From: JAUYIW01 sp043818555
GTDB lineage: Bacteria > Patescibacteriota > Patescibacteriia > UBA9934
Reading direction: 5' to 3'
Assembly: GCA_043818555.1 (NCBI GenBank)
Contig: JBDRFP010000021.1
Coordinates: 1-34,651, forward strand
Length of the DNA: 34,651 nucleotides
Shown here in pieces: positions 5,396 to 13,011 of the stretch. A program made the translations under genes and the position numbers. Every line of letters starts with the position of its first letter. Positions within the stretch are counted from its first letter, which is position 1. Under the pieces are notes generated by a model. It saw nothing but the letters and a program-made list of their open reading frames with translations, searched no databases and was not told where the DNA came from.

Positions 5396-5665
5396 ATGAA
5401 CGGAGGAAATTTGCAGCATATTTTTCTGTCACTTCTGGCGATCTTCGCGCTCGTATCTCGAGCCGAAGCAATCAGGCCTCTACCTACGCCACCACCGGTG
5501 CAGGTCGAATACAGCGCCGACAGCGCTGAGAGTGACATCCTGTCGCTCAGCCAGGACTTCGCCGATCTCCAAAACCGTGTAAGGCAGCTGGAGATCGAAA
5601 ATCAGGAACTCCAATATCGCACAGATAGGCTCGAGAAGTTAATTCGAAACGAATCCTCCCACTAG
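5396..5665 (+). CDS. Small exported coiled-coil protein
   Basis: An 89-residue protein starting at ATG 5396, chosen because AAAGGA lies 7 nt upstream; a longer in-frame version from GTG 5369 lacks such a site. Residues 1-24 (MNGGNLQHIFLSLLAIFALV...RAEA) form a signal peptide. A Pro-rich stretch follows (RPLPTPPPVQ), then a helical segment with leucine heptads (about 45-85: LSQDFADLQNRVRQLEIENQ...YRTDRLEKLI), which should form a coiled coil and oligomerise. Probably a periplasmic or surface structural or adaptor protein; no family recognised. Monocistronic. Confidence 0.78.
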   Translation: MNGGNLQHIFLSLLAIFALVSRAEAIRPLPTPPPVQVEYSADSAESDILSLSQDFADLQNRVRQLEIENQELQYRTDRLEKLIRNESSH

Positions 5666-5680
5666 CCAAGGACACACTGA

Positions 5681-5707
5681 CCCACCGCAAGGTGGGTTTA
5701 CTTTTTG
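5681..5707 (+). terminator. Terminator of the 5396-5665 gene
   Basis: CCCACC (5681-5686), tetraloop GCAA, GGTGGG (5691-5696), followed by TTTACTTTTT. Confidence 0.8.
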
Positions 5708-5720
5708 CCTTTGCCGTACG

Positions 5721-5785
5721 GGCGGCCCCAGGTGGCCGCCCTTTCGCTCGCGCGCGAATCGAAATGGCCGGCACCCGGGCCGGCC
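5721..5785. other. Two GC-rich hairpins behind the terminator
   Basis: GGCGGCC pairs with GGCCGCC (5721-5740), then GGCCGGC with GCCGGCC (5766-5785). They are very GC-rich against an AT-rich background and directly precede the AATAAAC repeats. Neither has a good T-run; their role is unknown. Confidence 0.5.
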
Positions 5786-5792
5786 CCTACGT

Positions 5793-5859
5793 CAATAAAC
5801 TCAGCCCTTCGCAATAAACCATGCTTCCTGACAATAAACCTCGCTTTTCAACAATAAAC
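5793..5859 (+). repeat. Four phased CAATAAAC repeats upstream of 16S
   Basis: CAATAAAC occurs at 5793, 5812, 5832 and 5852, so the period is 19-20 bp, two helical turns. Each is followed by a variable stretch resembling CCTCGCTTTTC. They end 28 bp before the -35 box of the 16S promoter. The same unit occurs upstream of yebC (15475-15639). Confidence 0.75.
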
Positions 5860-5887
5860 CCTCCCCAGTCCATCCCCACAAAATTAC

Positions 5888-5916
5888 TTGACAGATTTTA
5901 GCCCTTGTTGTACCAT
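5888..5916 (+). promoter_or_regulatory. 16S rRNA promoter
   Basis: TTGACA (5888-5893), a 17-bp spacer and TACCAT (5911-5916). The transcript would carry a leader of about 200 nt before the mature 16S. Confidence 0.75.
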
Positions 5917-5950
5917 TCCCGCGCTGGCAAGTGTCAGCAAATGAACATTA

Positions 5951-7747
<1,797 letters not shown>

Positions 7748-7753
7748 AAAAAT

Positions 7754-7782
7754 CACCGAGCTCGCCTCGGTGGTTTTTGTTC
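7754..7782 (+). terminator. 16S transcript terminator
   Basis: CACCGAG (7754-7760), loop CTCGC, CTCGGTG (7766-7772), then GTTTTTGTTCT. It ends the rRNA transcript before any 23S gene. Confidence 0.85.
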
Positions 7783-7793
7783 TGACGCGAAGC

Positions 7794-7822
7794 TTGACAA
7801 GTTTCAACTTTGATGCTAAGCT
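7794..7822 (+). promoter_or_regulatory. Promoter of the non-coding repeat locus
   Basis: TTGACA (7794-7799), a 17-bp spacer and TAAGCT (7817-7822), with TG at positions 7814-7815. It directly follows the 16S terminator. Confidence 0.7.
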
Positions 7823-8043
7823 AATTTCTAGCTCATTTACTGCCTGAGAAAAACATAGCTCAAAAATGAAGGTTTTCAATGTTTTTCTCAGCTAAAATTT
7901 CAAACAAAACCCGGAGGTTGAAAGCCCTCTGAAGCAGAGGTTCGTTGTGAGCCCCTGTCTGCCCCGTAGCAGGGCCGTTCCGCTCCTTCGAGTGGAAATG
8001 AAGCCCGGTCTCTCAGGAGATCGGGAAAACCCCTTTTTCTCTA

Positions 8044-8373
8044 GGTCTGGACCACTCCTTCCCGAAGACCAGGGGTGTGCTACTCATGTTTCGGACAATG
8101 CACATACGAAGTCTTGGGTCTGGACCACTCCTTCCCGAAGACCAGGGGTGTGCTACTTGGTGGGATGCCTACGTGGCTGAATTACAATGGTCTGGACCAC
8201 TCCTTCCCGGAAACCAGGGGTGCGCTACCGAGGCGAAGTTAAATTACTGGAACATGTCGGGTAGGTACCACTCCTTCCCAAAGACCAGGAGTGCGCTACG
8301 GGGCTTGGTGGTCGGGACCACACAACAGCTATGGTAGGTACCACTTCTTCCCCTCAACCACGCCCCGTGCGTG
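8044..8373 (+). CRISPR. CRISPR-like mini-array, five repeats, no cas genes in window
   Basis: Repeats of 40 nt start at 8044, 8117, 8189, 8260 and 8333, separated by unrelated spacers of 33, 32, 31 and 33 nt. Repeats 1 and 2 are identical; repeat 3 has three changes, repeat 4 six, and repeat 5 is degenerate after its first 20 nt. The core is ACCACTCCTTCCC...CAGGGGTG...GCTAC. CACTCC pairs with GGGGTG; in repeat 4 this becomes GGAGTG, turning a G-U into an A-U pair, so the hairpin is kept. Progressive decay towards the 3' end is typical of CRISPR arrays. Against it: only four spacers, an unusual location after 16S, and no cas genes here. A tandem-repeat ncRNA is the alternative. Confidence 0.5.
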
Positions 8374-8385
8374 GTTTTAAATTTC
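8358..8385 (+). terminator. Terminator of the repeat locus
   Basis: CCACGC (8358-8363), loop CCCGT, GCGTGG (8369-8374), then TTTTAAATTT. It replaces the 3' half of the fifth repeat. Confidence 0.75.
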
Positions 8386-8390
8386 TTTCT

Positions 8391-8485
8391 CTGTCATCCT
8401 GAGCGATCGCTTACCGTTTAGTGAAGGATCTTTCGTCAAAAGATTCTTCCTCGCCGATCATCCAAGCTCGTCAGAATGACAAATG
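8391..8485. repeat. Dispersed palindromic repeat (TCATCCTGAGC type)
   Basis: It begins CTGTCATCCTGAGC and ends CGTCAGAATGACAAATGG, its ends complementary (GTCAT with ATGAC), with GAAGGATCTTTCG inside. Related elements lie near 23990, 26047, 30559 and inside the gene at 32370. Confidence 0.6.
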
Positions 8486-8522
8486 GTAAGCGTGGTTATT
8501 GTTTGACTAAATATTGATCAAT

Positions 8523-8879
8523 CTACGCCGCAGCAGTATCAATCTCAGACCCTTCCAACAGCTCCAACGCAGCCGCCTCGAAATCGCCACCTAAATCCTT
8601 GGCTCGACGCTCGGCATCGTCTATAAACTGTAGCAACTCCTTTTTAGCTTGAAGCTCAATTTCCTCCTCACGATCTTCCGCAGTCTGCCCCTCTCGTGGC
8701 ATCGAGCCAACAAATTTCTCTGCCCGCCCGCGCGCCACTTCGCGCGCGCGACTTCCCAGGTCGGCTGACAGCTCATCAATCTTACTAAACACCTCCTGTT
8801 CACTTTTTGCGCCAAAATAATCCAACGCCTTGCCCATTACGCCTTCAAAAAAACCTTGTGATGTTCTTCGCTCGTCCAT
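8523..8879 (-). CDS. Hypothetical helical protein
   Basis: A 118-residue, highly charged, probably all-helical soluble protein (EDREEEIELQAKKELLQFID, RRAKDLGGDFEAAALELLEG). No signal peptide, membrane segment or familiar motif. No clear Shine-Dalgarno precedes the ATG. Codon use is consistent across the frame and no longer frame competes. The C-terminal DFEAAALELLEG segment could be a short helix for protein contacts. Function unknown. Confidence 0.65.
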   Translation of the reverse strand: MDERRTSQGFFEGVMGKALDYFGAKSEQEVFSKIDELSADLGSRAREVARGRAEKFVGSMPREGQTAEDREEEIELQAKKELLQFIDDAERRAKDLGGDFEAAALELLEGSEIDTAAA

Positions 8880-8914
8880 ACAATGTAGATTACGATTTAT
8901 AAGATCATTTTATC

Positions 8915-8966
8915 ACAAAAATAAAAAGCCCCGGTTAGGACAAGCTGAACTCGTCAACACCAGGGC
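8915..8966 (-). terminator. pyrB terminator
   Basis: Read on the minus strand, GCCCTGGT and ACCGGGGC form an 8-bp stem (one G-U pair) around a 23-nt loop, followed by TTTTTATTTTTG. Confidence 0.7.
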
Positions 8967-8973
8967 ACGGGCG

Positions 8974-9933
8974 CTATTTGCGATTGAGCAACTCACGCAC
9001 CTTCACATTCTTGACCAGACACAGAAGCGCCATCCGAGTCCACACGCCGTTGCGCACTTGGCGACGCAGGTAGGCCGCGGTTGGCAACTTGTCGAATTTC
9101 TTGGGCAATTCCTCTGTCCTCGGGAAAGGGTGCAAGAGTGCCATACCAGAGCCGCCGCGTTCGATGGCCTCGCCAGTGACCACAAACGCTCCCCTCACCC
9201 CGGCTGCCAAGCTTGGTTCCATCAGGTTGGTCTGCGGACGGGTGATGTAGAAGGCATCTGTTCTATCAATCGCTTCCAGGAGGTCAGAGTGCTCGCTGAA
9301 CTCGATTCTGGCATCGGTCAGCTCCTGGCGCAGGTCGTCAGGCATCATGAGGTTCTGGGGTGAAACGAAGCGCATCTCAGCGTTGTACAAGATGAGTAGC
9401 CGCGCCAACGAATGGATAGTACGACTGTGTCGTGGGTCGCCGAAAAAAGTCACCACCAAGTCGTCGAGTCTGCCTACTTCCTTGTAGATGGTGTAGAGGT
9501 CCAGGAATCCCTGCGTGGGGTGCTCGCCCGCGCCGCTTCCGCCGCTGATCACCGGAATGTCGCTGACTGCGGCCGCGCGCTCGACCAAATCCGGTTCGTC
9601 GAACCGGATCACCATCACGTCGCCATACTGCGACATCTGGATGATCTCGTCTTCGAAGTCCGCGCCCTTGGCCATGGAGGAAAACTCCTTGGCGTTGTCC
9701 GAGAAAATCACCTGCCCGCCCAGACGCTGCATTGCGCTCGCGAACGAGAACCGAGTCCGTGTGGACGGCGCGCCGAATAGCGAGAGGAGCACGCGATTGC
9801 CGAGCGGAGCCATACGCGAATCCAACTGCTGGCTCTGCTCCATGAAGTCAGCCAGATCGAACAGCTTCTTCATGTCAGCCCGGTCGAACTGCTTGACCGA
9901 AAGCACGTGCATTGGGCTGTTTCCTTCTGCCAT
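8974..9933 (-). CDS. pyrB: Aspartate carbamoyltransferase catalytic chain
   Basis: A 319-residue protein catalysing carbamoyl phosphate + aspartate to N-carbamoylaspartate, the first committed step of pyrimidine synthesis. Motifs: STRT at 57-60 (carbamoyl phosphate binding, within GAPSTRTRFSF), the S/K loop at 85-89, HPTQ at 138-141, GDPRHSRTIHSL at 165-176, HPFPR at 268-272 (usually HPLPR) and NGVWTRMALL near the end. The region TRPQTNLME differs from the usual TRVQKER, so it is a divergent member. AAGGAGG lies 6 nt before the ATG. It stands alone: no pyrI, pyrC or carAB is nearby. Ornithine carbamoyltransferase is less likely, given HPTQGFLDLYT and the missing DXXXSMG motif. Confidence 0.9.
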   Translation of the reverse strand: MAEGNSPMHVLSVKQFDRADMKKLFDLADFMEQSQQLDSRMAPLGNRVLLSLFGAPSTRTRFSFASAMQRLGGQVIFSDNAKEFSSMAKGADFEDEIIQMSQYGDVMVIRFDEPDLVERAAAVSDIPVISGGSGAGEHPTQGFLDLYTIYKEVGRLDDLVVTFFGDPRHSRTIHSLARLLILYNAEMRFVSPQNLMMPDDLRQELTDARIEFSEHSDLLEAIDRTDAFYITRPQTNLMEPSLAAGVRGAFVVTGEAIERGGSGMALLHPFPRTEELPKKFDKLPTAAYLRRQVRNGVWTRMALLCLVKNVKVRELLNRK

Positions 9934-9984
9934 ATTGCCTCCTTAAGGATGTATGTTGAGTTGGCCAGAAAATGAACTGACGCG

Positions 9985-10013
9985 AGTTTACCATGTCGCT
10001 TCTGAGCGTGCAA
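9985..10013 (-). promoter_or_regulatory. pyrB promoter
   Basis: Minus strand: TTGCAC, a 17-bp spacer and TAAACT. It is divergent from the promoter at 10031. Confidence 0.6.
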
Positions 10014-10030
10014 GTGGATAATCTATGCGC

Positions 10031-10059
10031 TTGACAAAAAGTCGGATTTAAACTATATT
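10031..10059 (+). promoter_or_regulatory. Promoter of the 10094 methyltransferase
   Basis: TTGACA (10031-10036), a 17-bp spacer and TATATT (10054-10059). Confidence 0.75.
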
Positions 10060-10093
10060 TACGTACCGAATCGATTACTTACGGAGGTGATTC

Positions 10094-10951
10094 GTGTTAG
10101 AACTTTCAAAATTTCGAAGTGAGACCGATGCTGCGATCGAAAGAACCAAGACTCTCATGGCAGTGCCGCATGAAAAAGGCAAAGAGTTCGATCTACGCGG
10201 AGAGCTCTATGACCTGGCCATGTGCATGTGCCCGTATGCTCGAGCGGGCGACCTGGAGGCGATGTACGAGTGGATTGCGCCTCAAAAGGGCGAAACATGC
10301 ATCGACATTGCCGCAGGTACCGGATTCCTCACCAAGGCAGTTGCCGCTTGGACTGGCGCTCGAGTATACGCGGTCGACTACAGTCGTGTCCAGCTCGAAG
10401 CCATCGCCAGCGCTCGCCCATACCAAATCGTGCCGATCATCAACTCGCTGGCCCAGGAAAGCGGCCGGCCGGACAGGGTTGGTATTCTGGATCAAATCAC
10501 CGAGCAGGTTGATATCCTTACCAGCTTTGGCGGGCTGCATCATGTTTACTACCAGAAGCGAATGATGGAGCATGCCGCAAGGCTAATGAAGCCTGGTGGC
10601 CGATTCGTCGCAGCTGACGTCGGCGGCGACACGCCTTTGGCCTGGCATTTCGACGATGTAGTGGCCAGGAAGTGCCTGACCGGTCATACGGCTCGTTGGC
10701 TCACCGAGTCCCGACTTCAGCAGCTGGTTGCCCCGCTCGATCTCGAGCTGACACGATGCGAGATGCGGGATCTTACGTGGATCTTCACCTCACGCGAACA
10801 GATGGCCCTGTTCTTCAAGGGTCTACACGCGTACGACTCGAGCGATGAGGAAATCATCAACGACCTCTACGACGCCCTGGGTTTCGAAGAGGTGCATGGT
10901 CAGGTTCACCTGAACTGGCCAATGCTCTTCTTCGACATCAGGAAGGTCTAG
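10094..10951 (+). CDS. Class I SAM-dependent methyltransferase
   Basis: A 285-residue protein starting at GTG, 4 nt after ACGGAGGTGA. The Rossmann-type SAM site is visible: motif I CIDIAAGTGFLTKAV (69-83), motif II VYAVDYSRVQ (91-100), motif IV ILTSFGGLHHVYY (about 150) and the following MKPGGRFVAADV. The layout fits the UbiE/Methyltransf_11 group, which act on small molecules or lipids; the substrate is unknown. The N-terminal 65 residues and C-terminal 90 are not family-typical. Monocistronic with its own promoter and terminator, and GC-richer than the housekeeping genes, which may mean recent acquisition (inference). Confidence 0.87.
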   Translation: MLELSKFRSETDAAIERTKTLMAVPHEKGKEFDLRGELYDLAMCMCPYARAGDLEAMYEWIAPQKGETCIDIAAGTGFLTKAVAAWTGARVYAVDYSRVQLEAIASARPYQIVPIINSLAQESGRPDRVGILDQITEQVDILTSFGGLHHVYYQKRMMEHAARLMKPGGRFVAADVGGDTPLAWHFDDVVARKCLTGHTARWLTESRLQQLVAPLDLELTRCEMRDLTWIFTSREQMALFFKGLHAYDSSDEEIINDLYDALGFEEVHGQVHLNWPMLFFDIRKV

Positions 10952-10959
10952 CGCTCACG

Positions 10960-10990
10960 CGCACCGAGTGATCGGTGCGTTTTAATTTAC
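10960..10990 (+). terminator. Terminator of the 10094 methyltransferase
   Basis: CGCACCGA (10960-10967), loop GTGA, TCGGTGCG (10972-10979), then TTTTAATTT. Confidence 0.85.
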
Positions 10991-10992
10991 TA

Positions 10993-11028
10993 ACAAAAAA
11001 CACCCCATCGATCCAGTCAACGGGGTGT
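10993..11028 (-). terminator. Terminator of the 11039-11413 gene
   Basis: Minus strand: ACACCCC pairs with GGGGTGT around a 15-nt loop, followed by TTTTTTG. Confidence 0.8.
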
Positions 11029-11038
11029 ATGTGGCGGG

Positions 11039-11413
11039 TCATGCAAGAAAGCGCGCAGCGATTTCTTGTAGATAGCGCCGAACCAACTCGGGGATGCCTT
11101 CTTGGTAGAAGTTGTCTTGGCTGTCCGTGTTTATCGCTCCCCACTCCACCATGGAACCTTGCTGGAAACGGGAAACAATGATTGGCACGCTTCCTGGCTC
11201 TGTCTCCAGTTCGACCACAGCGTATTTGGCCCCGGCTTCGAACGAAGTAACCATGAAGTATACGAGAACATCGCCGGCGAGCCTCCAGGCTGCCTTTGGT
11301 TCGTTGTCGCCAGGCTCTTCATCAGGTAGCCTCTCGAGCCCCTCCATGCCGAGTCCTGCTTGCTCAAGCACCTGAATCATCCCTCCGAAGAACGAAATGT
11401 TTTGCTGATCCAC
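11039..11413 (-). CDS. Hypothetical soluble protein
   Basis: A 124-residue protein starting at GTG 11413 (VDQQNISFFGGMIQVLEQAG), chosen because AGGAG lies 6 nt upstream and because the promoter at 11470-11498 would start transcription near 11463, downstream of the first ATG of the open frame (11479). Pattern: N-terminal helix, acidic loop (PDEEPGDNEP), then alternating strands (DVLVYFMVTSFEAGAKYAVVELET, VPIIVSRF) and a C-terminal helix (LVRRYLQEIAARFLA). It resembles no family I can name. Monocistronic. Confidence 0.72.
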   Translation of the reverse strand: MDQQNISFFGGMIQVLEQAGLGMEGLERLPDEEPGDNEPKAAWRLAGDVLVYFMVTSFEAGAKYAVVELETEPGSVPIIVSRFQQGSMVEWGAINTDSQDNFYQEGIPELVRRYLQEIAARFLA

Positions 11414-11469
11414 TTTATACTCCTGTGAGGTTGGCGGAATGCCGTCACTTGTCGAGATATCGACATGGC

Positions 11470-11498
11470 ACGATAACACAAAATTGAGCCCTTGTCAA
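11470..11498 (-). promoter_or_regulatory. Promoter of the 11039-11413 gene
   Basis: Minus strand: TTGACA, a 17-bp spacer and TATCGT. It fixes the downstream GTG as the start codon. Confidence 0.7.
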
Positions 11499-11537
11499 CC
11501 CCGCAAACAAAAAACCACCGCTATTGCGATGACTTTT

Positions 11538-11612
11538 TGGTGCCGAGGGTGAGAATTGAACTCACGACACGAGGTTCTTCAGACCTCTGCTCTACCACTG
11601 AGCTACCTCGGC
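11538..11612 (-). tRNA. tRNA-Phe (GAA)
   Basis: Cloverleaf on the minus strand: acceptor GCCGAGG/CCTCGGC, D arm GCTC...GAGC, anticodon stem GAGGT/ACCTC with loop CTGAAGA (anticodon GAA), T arm GTGAG-TTCAATT-CTCAC. CCA is encoded. It lies one base from tRNA-Ile and shares its promoter. Confidence 0.96.
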
Positions 11613-11613
11613 T

Positions 11614-11690
11614 TGGTGGGTGTGGATGGACTCGAACCATCGACCTCAGTCTTATCAGGACTGCGCTCTAACCACCTGAGCTACACACCC
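11614..11690 (-). tRNA. tRNA-Ile (GAT)
   Basis: Minus strand: acceptor GGGTGTG/CACACCC, anticodon stem CAGTC/GACTG with loop CTGATAA (anticodon GAT), T loop TTCGAGT. CCA is encoded. It is preceded by a large structured leader (11691-11811). Confidence 0.96.
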
Positions 11691-11811
11691 AGGATTTCCT
11701 AGTTTGGACTATTTTCGACTCAAGGGGCCCGATGCCTTCTCACCGTACATCTAGGTACGGCTCCTGAGGCATCACCCTTTCACCAAAACTAGCCACAAAC
11801 TAGAAAATCCT
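11691..11811 (-). ncRNA. Large hairpin leader before tRNA-Ile-tRNA-Phe
   Basis: A nested inverted repeat: AGGATTT and CTAGTTTG at the left pair with CAAACTAG and AAATCCT at the right; inside, GATGCCT pairs with AGGCATC and CCGTAC with GTACGG. On the minus strand it lies between the promoter and tRNA-Ile and is transcribed. It lacks the SRP core GGAA/AGCAG pattern. It may be a separate small RNA cut from the precursor or a decayed mobile element. Confidence 0.5.
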
Positions 11812-11841
11812 GGAGCTAATCCAGACCTTGTGAACGCGGAT

Positions 11842-11870
11842 ATAATATCAATTTCTGCATAATTAGTCAA
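11842..11870 (-). promoter_or_regulatory. Promoter of the tRNA-Ile-tRNA-Phe unit
   Basis: Minus strand: TTGACT, a 17-bp spacer and TATTAT. Confidence 0.75.
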
Positions 11871-11880
11871 GCTTAAAGAC

Positions 11881-11909
11881 TTGCCAAAAATTTGAGCATA
11901 TGATATAGT
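11881..11909 (+). promoter_or_regulatory. Promoter of tRNA-Pro (TGG)
   Basis: TTGCCA (11881-11886), a 17-bp spacer and TATAGT (11904-11909). The start site would be only a few bases before the tRNA at 11920. Divergent from the tRNA-Ile promoter. Confidence 0.7.
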
Positions 11910-11919
11910 CCCTTCGCAT

Positions 11920-11996
11920 CGGGCCGTAGCTCAGTAGGCTAGAGCGCCTGGTTTGGGACCAGGAGGTCGCGAGTTCGAGTCCCGCCGGCCCGACCA
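11920..11996 (+). tRNA. tRNA-Pro (TGG)
   Basis: Acceptor CGGGCCG/CGGCCCG, D arm GCTC...GAGC, anticodon stem CCTGG/CCAGG with loop TTTGGGA (anticodon TGG, G37 is the TrmD target), T loop TTCGAGT, CCA encoded. Confidence 0.96.
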
Positions 11997-11998
11997 AA

Positions 11999-12029
11999 AA
12001 CCCCCCAACTTGATTGGGGTGTTTTTGTT
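11999..12029 (+). terminator. Terminator after tRNA-Pro (TGG)
   Basis: CCCCAA, loop CTTGA, TTGGGG, then TGTTTTTG. Confidence 0.8.
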
Positions 12030-12036
12030 TGTTCTA

Positions 12037-12065
12037 TCGACAAATTTCGTCTACTGAGTTACCAT
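12037..12065 (+). promoter_or_regulatory. Promoter of tRNA-Pro (CGG)
   Basis: TCGACA (12037-12042), a 17-bp spacer and TACCAT (12060-12065), the same -10 as the 16S promoter. Confidence 0.6.
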
Positions 12066-12079
12066 TGCATCGAAATAAT

Positions 12080-12156
12080 CGGGCTGTAGCTCAGTAGGCT
12101 AGAGCGCCACGTTCGGGACGTGGAGGCCGCTGGTTCAAGTCCAGTCAGCCCGACCA
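12080..12156 (+). tRNA. tRNA-Pro (CGG)
   Basis: Acceptor CGGGCTG/CAGCCCG, anticodon stem CCACG/CGTGG with loop TTCGGGA (anticodon CGG), T loop TTCAAGT, CCA encoded. The D arm and first half are nearly identical to tRNA-Pro (TGG), suggesting duplication. Confidence 0.96.
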
Positions 12157-12201
12157 CACAAAACTTAACCGTAATCATATTTTCCAGCGCCACCTTGGTC
12201 C

Positions 12202-12230
12202 TGGACAAACTAAGGGAAAAATGATACAAT
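12202..12230 (+). promoter_or_regulatory. Promoter of tRNA-Gly
   Basis: TGGACA (12202-12207), a 17-bp spacer and TACAAT (12225-12230). Confidence 0.65.
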
Positions 12231-12251
12231 GCTCTCACAATTTGCTGATCT

Positions 12252-12326
12252 GCGGGTATAGTATAACGGCTAATATGCGACCCTTCCAAGGTCGAGCTGC
12301 GGGTTCGATTCCCGCTACCCGCTCCA
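12252..12326 (+). tRNA. tRNA-Gly (TCC)
   Basis: Acceptor GCGGGTA/TACCCGC, anticodon stem CGACC/GGTCG with loop CTTCCAA (anticodon TCC), T arm GCGGG-TTCGATT-CCCGC, discriminator T, CCA encoded. Confidence 0.96.
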
Positions 12327-12331
12327 ATAAA

Positions 12332-12462
12332 AAACCGCCTCTCCGGGGGCTGTCCCATAACTCCAATTTTGATGATTTTTTCAGAATTTCTTTGCTAATC
12401 TTGGCACCGCAAATTTCTGAAATTCGAGTTTTGGGACAGCCCCTCCGGAGGCGGTTTTTTGT
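12332..12462. terminator. Bidirectional terminator, interrupted by an insertion
   Basis: AAAACCGCCT (12331-12340) and AGGCGGTTTTTT (12449-12460) are the arms of a terminator for tRNA-Gly (plus) and the lipoprotein gene (minus). Removing the 96-bp insert and one CTCCGG copy gives a compact hairpin, ACCGCCTC-TCCG-GAGGCGGT. Confidence 0.65.
12347..12442. mobile_element. MITE-like element with 6-bp target duplication
   Basis: The ends GGGCTGTCCCA and TGGGACAGCCC are perfect 11-bp inverted repeats, extending with one mismatch through TAACTC / GAGTTTT. Both sides carry CTCCGG (12341-12346 and 12443-12448), a likely target-site duplication. It is only 96 bp and has no coding capacity, with an inner imperfect palindrome. 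GGCTGTCCCA-type ends occur in some insertion-sequence families, but I cannot assign one; no full-length parent is in the window. Confidence 0.55.
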
Positions 12463-12478
12463 TTGATTTTCGATTTCG

Positions 12479-12973
12479 TTACTGAACCATTGTGGCAATG
12501 TCCTCAAAGAAGCAATTCCAACCGGTGTTGATGCAAATGTCGAATGCGCCTGAGTACAGGCCGGCCTCGACTGCTGTGGCGCTAAACGTCACCTCAAGCG
12601 ACTCCCCAGCCGGGATAGTTTCAAGAAATGTGTGACTGATGGTGTTGTCGGTTTCCACCAGGTAAGTCTCAAAATATGCCGGATCGGCCGACGTTACAGC
12701 TACACCCTCCAGATACTCAGAAGCAATGTCGACGCTGTCTAAAATTGCATCCTCGCTACCTGAATTGGTAATGGTTGCCACAATCTTCACTGAGTCGCCA
12801 ACTGACACCAATTCCGGCGCTACAATATCGACCGTGTAGTCGTCGAGCTCGAGCGTAAGGTCAAAATCCTCAAAGCCAGTTAGACTGTCTGTAATTGCAT
12901 CGTCGGTTGATGCGCATCCTGCCCCCATCAGGAAGAGTACGAACACGGCCAGCAAGGCAGTATATTTGTTCAT
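12479..12973 (-). CDS. Lipoprotein with Ig-like/CARDB-type domain
   Basis: A 164-residue protein with signal peptide and lipobox (MNKYTALLAVFVLFLMGAGC, Cys20), so probably membrane-anchored on the outside. Residues about 45-160 show a beta-sandwich pattern (VGDSVKIVATITNSGSEDAI, IPAGESLEVTFSATAVEAGLY) as in CARDB/NEW3-type domains that bind or space out surface structures. Two late cysteines may bond (DICINTGWNCF). It follows ruvC on the same strand but has its own extended -10 (TGATATAAT) overlapping the ruvC stop region. Function otherwise unknown. Confidence 0.8.
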   Translation of the reverse strand: MNKYTALLAVFVLFLMGAGCASTDDAITDSLTGFEDFDLTLELDDYTVDIVAPELVSVGDSVKIVATITNSGSEDAILDSVDIASEYLEGVAVTSADPAYFETYLVETDNTISHTFLETIPAGESLEVTFSATAVEAGLYSGAFDICINTGWNCFFEDIATMVQ

Positions 12974-12998
12974 ATTTGTTATTTAGTTATTTATTGGA

Positions 12999-13009
12999 AG
13001 ATTATATCA
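12999..13009 (-). promoter_or_regulatory. Extended -10 promoter of the lipoprotein gene
   Basis: Minus strand: TGATATAAT, a consensus TATAAT with TG one base upstream. The -35 region lies in the last codons of ruvC and is poor. Confidence 0.5.
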
Positions 13010-13011
13010 TG

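Larger units (their letters stand above)
7829..8385 (+). ncRNA. Structured non-coding transcript carrying the CRISPR-like array
   Basis: Between the promoter at 7794 and a terminator at 8358 no coding frame has a ribosome site or known product. The first 215 nt are full of hairpins: 13-bp perfect arms at 7844-7856 and 7879-7891 (CTGAGAAAAACAT and its complement), 7926-7940 (CCTCTG/CAGAGG), 7953-7974 (CCCTG/CAGGG), 7978-7997 (8 bp, loop CTTC) and 8004-8025 (9 bp, loop TCAG). The repeat array follows. It does not show the conserved cores of RNase P RNA, tmRNA or SRP RNA. It could be a CRISPR leader plus array, or a multi-domain ncRNA of unknown class. Confidence 0.55.

Noticed and set aside
8044..8180. 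Open frames across the repeats (7947-8180, 8077-8337)
   Set aside because: They only reflect translation of the repeat units; no ribosome site, and the locus ends in a terminator hairpin.
7829..8385. RNase P RNA or tmRNA
   Set aside because: The conserved cores (GAGGAAAGTCC type for RNase P, tRNA-like ends and tag frame for tmRNA) are not present.
11691..11811. SRP (4.5S) RNA
   Set aside because: A long hairpin of suitable size, but without the GGAA tetraloop and the CAGG/AGCAG internal loop.
12059..12358. Minus-strand frame across tRNA-Pro and tRNA-Gly
   Set aside because: Translation of tRNA sequence, a common false call.
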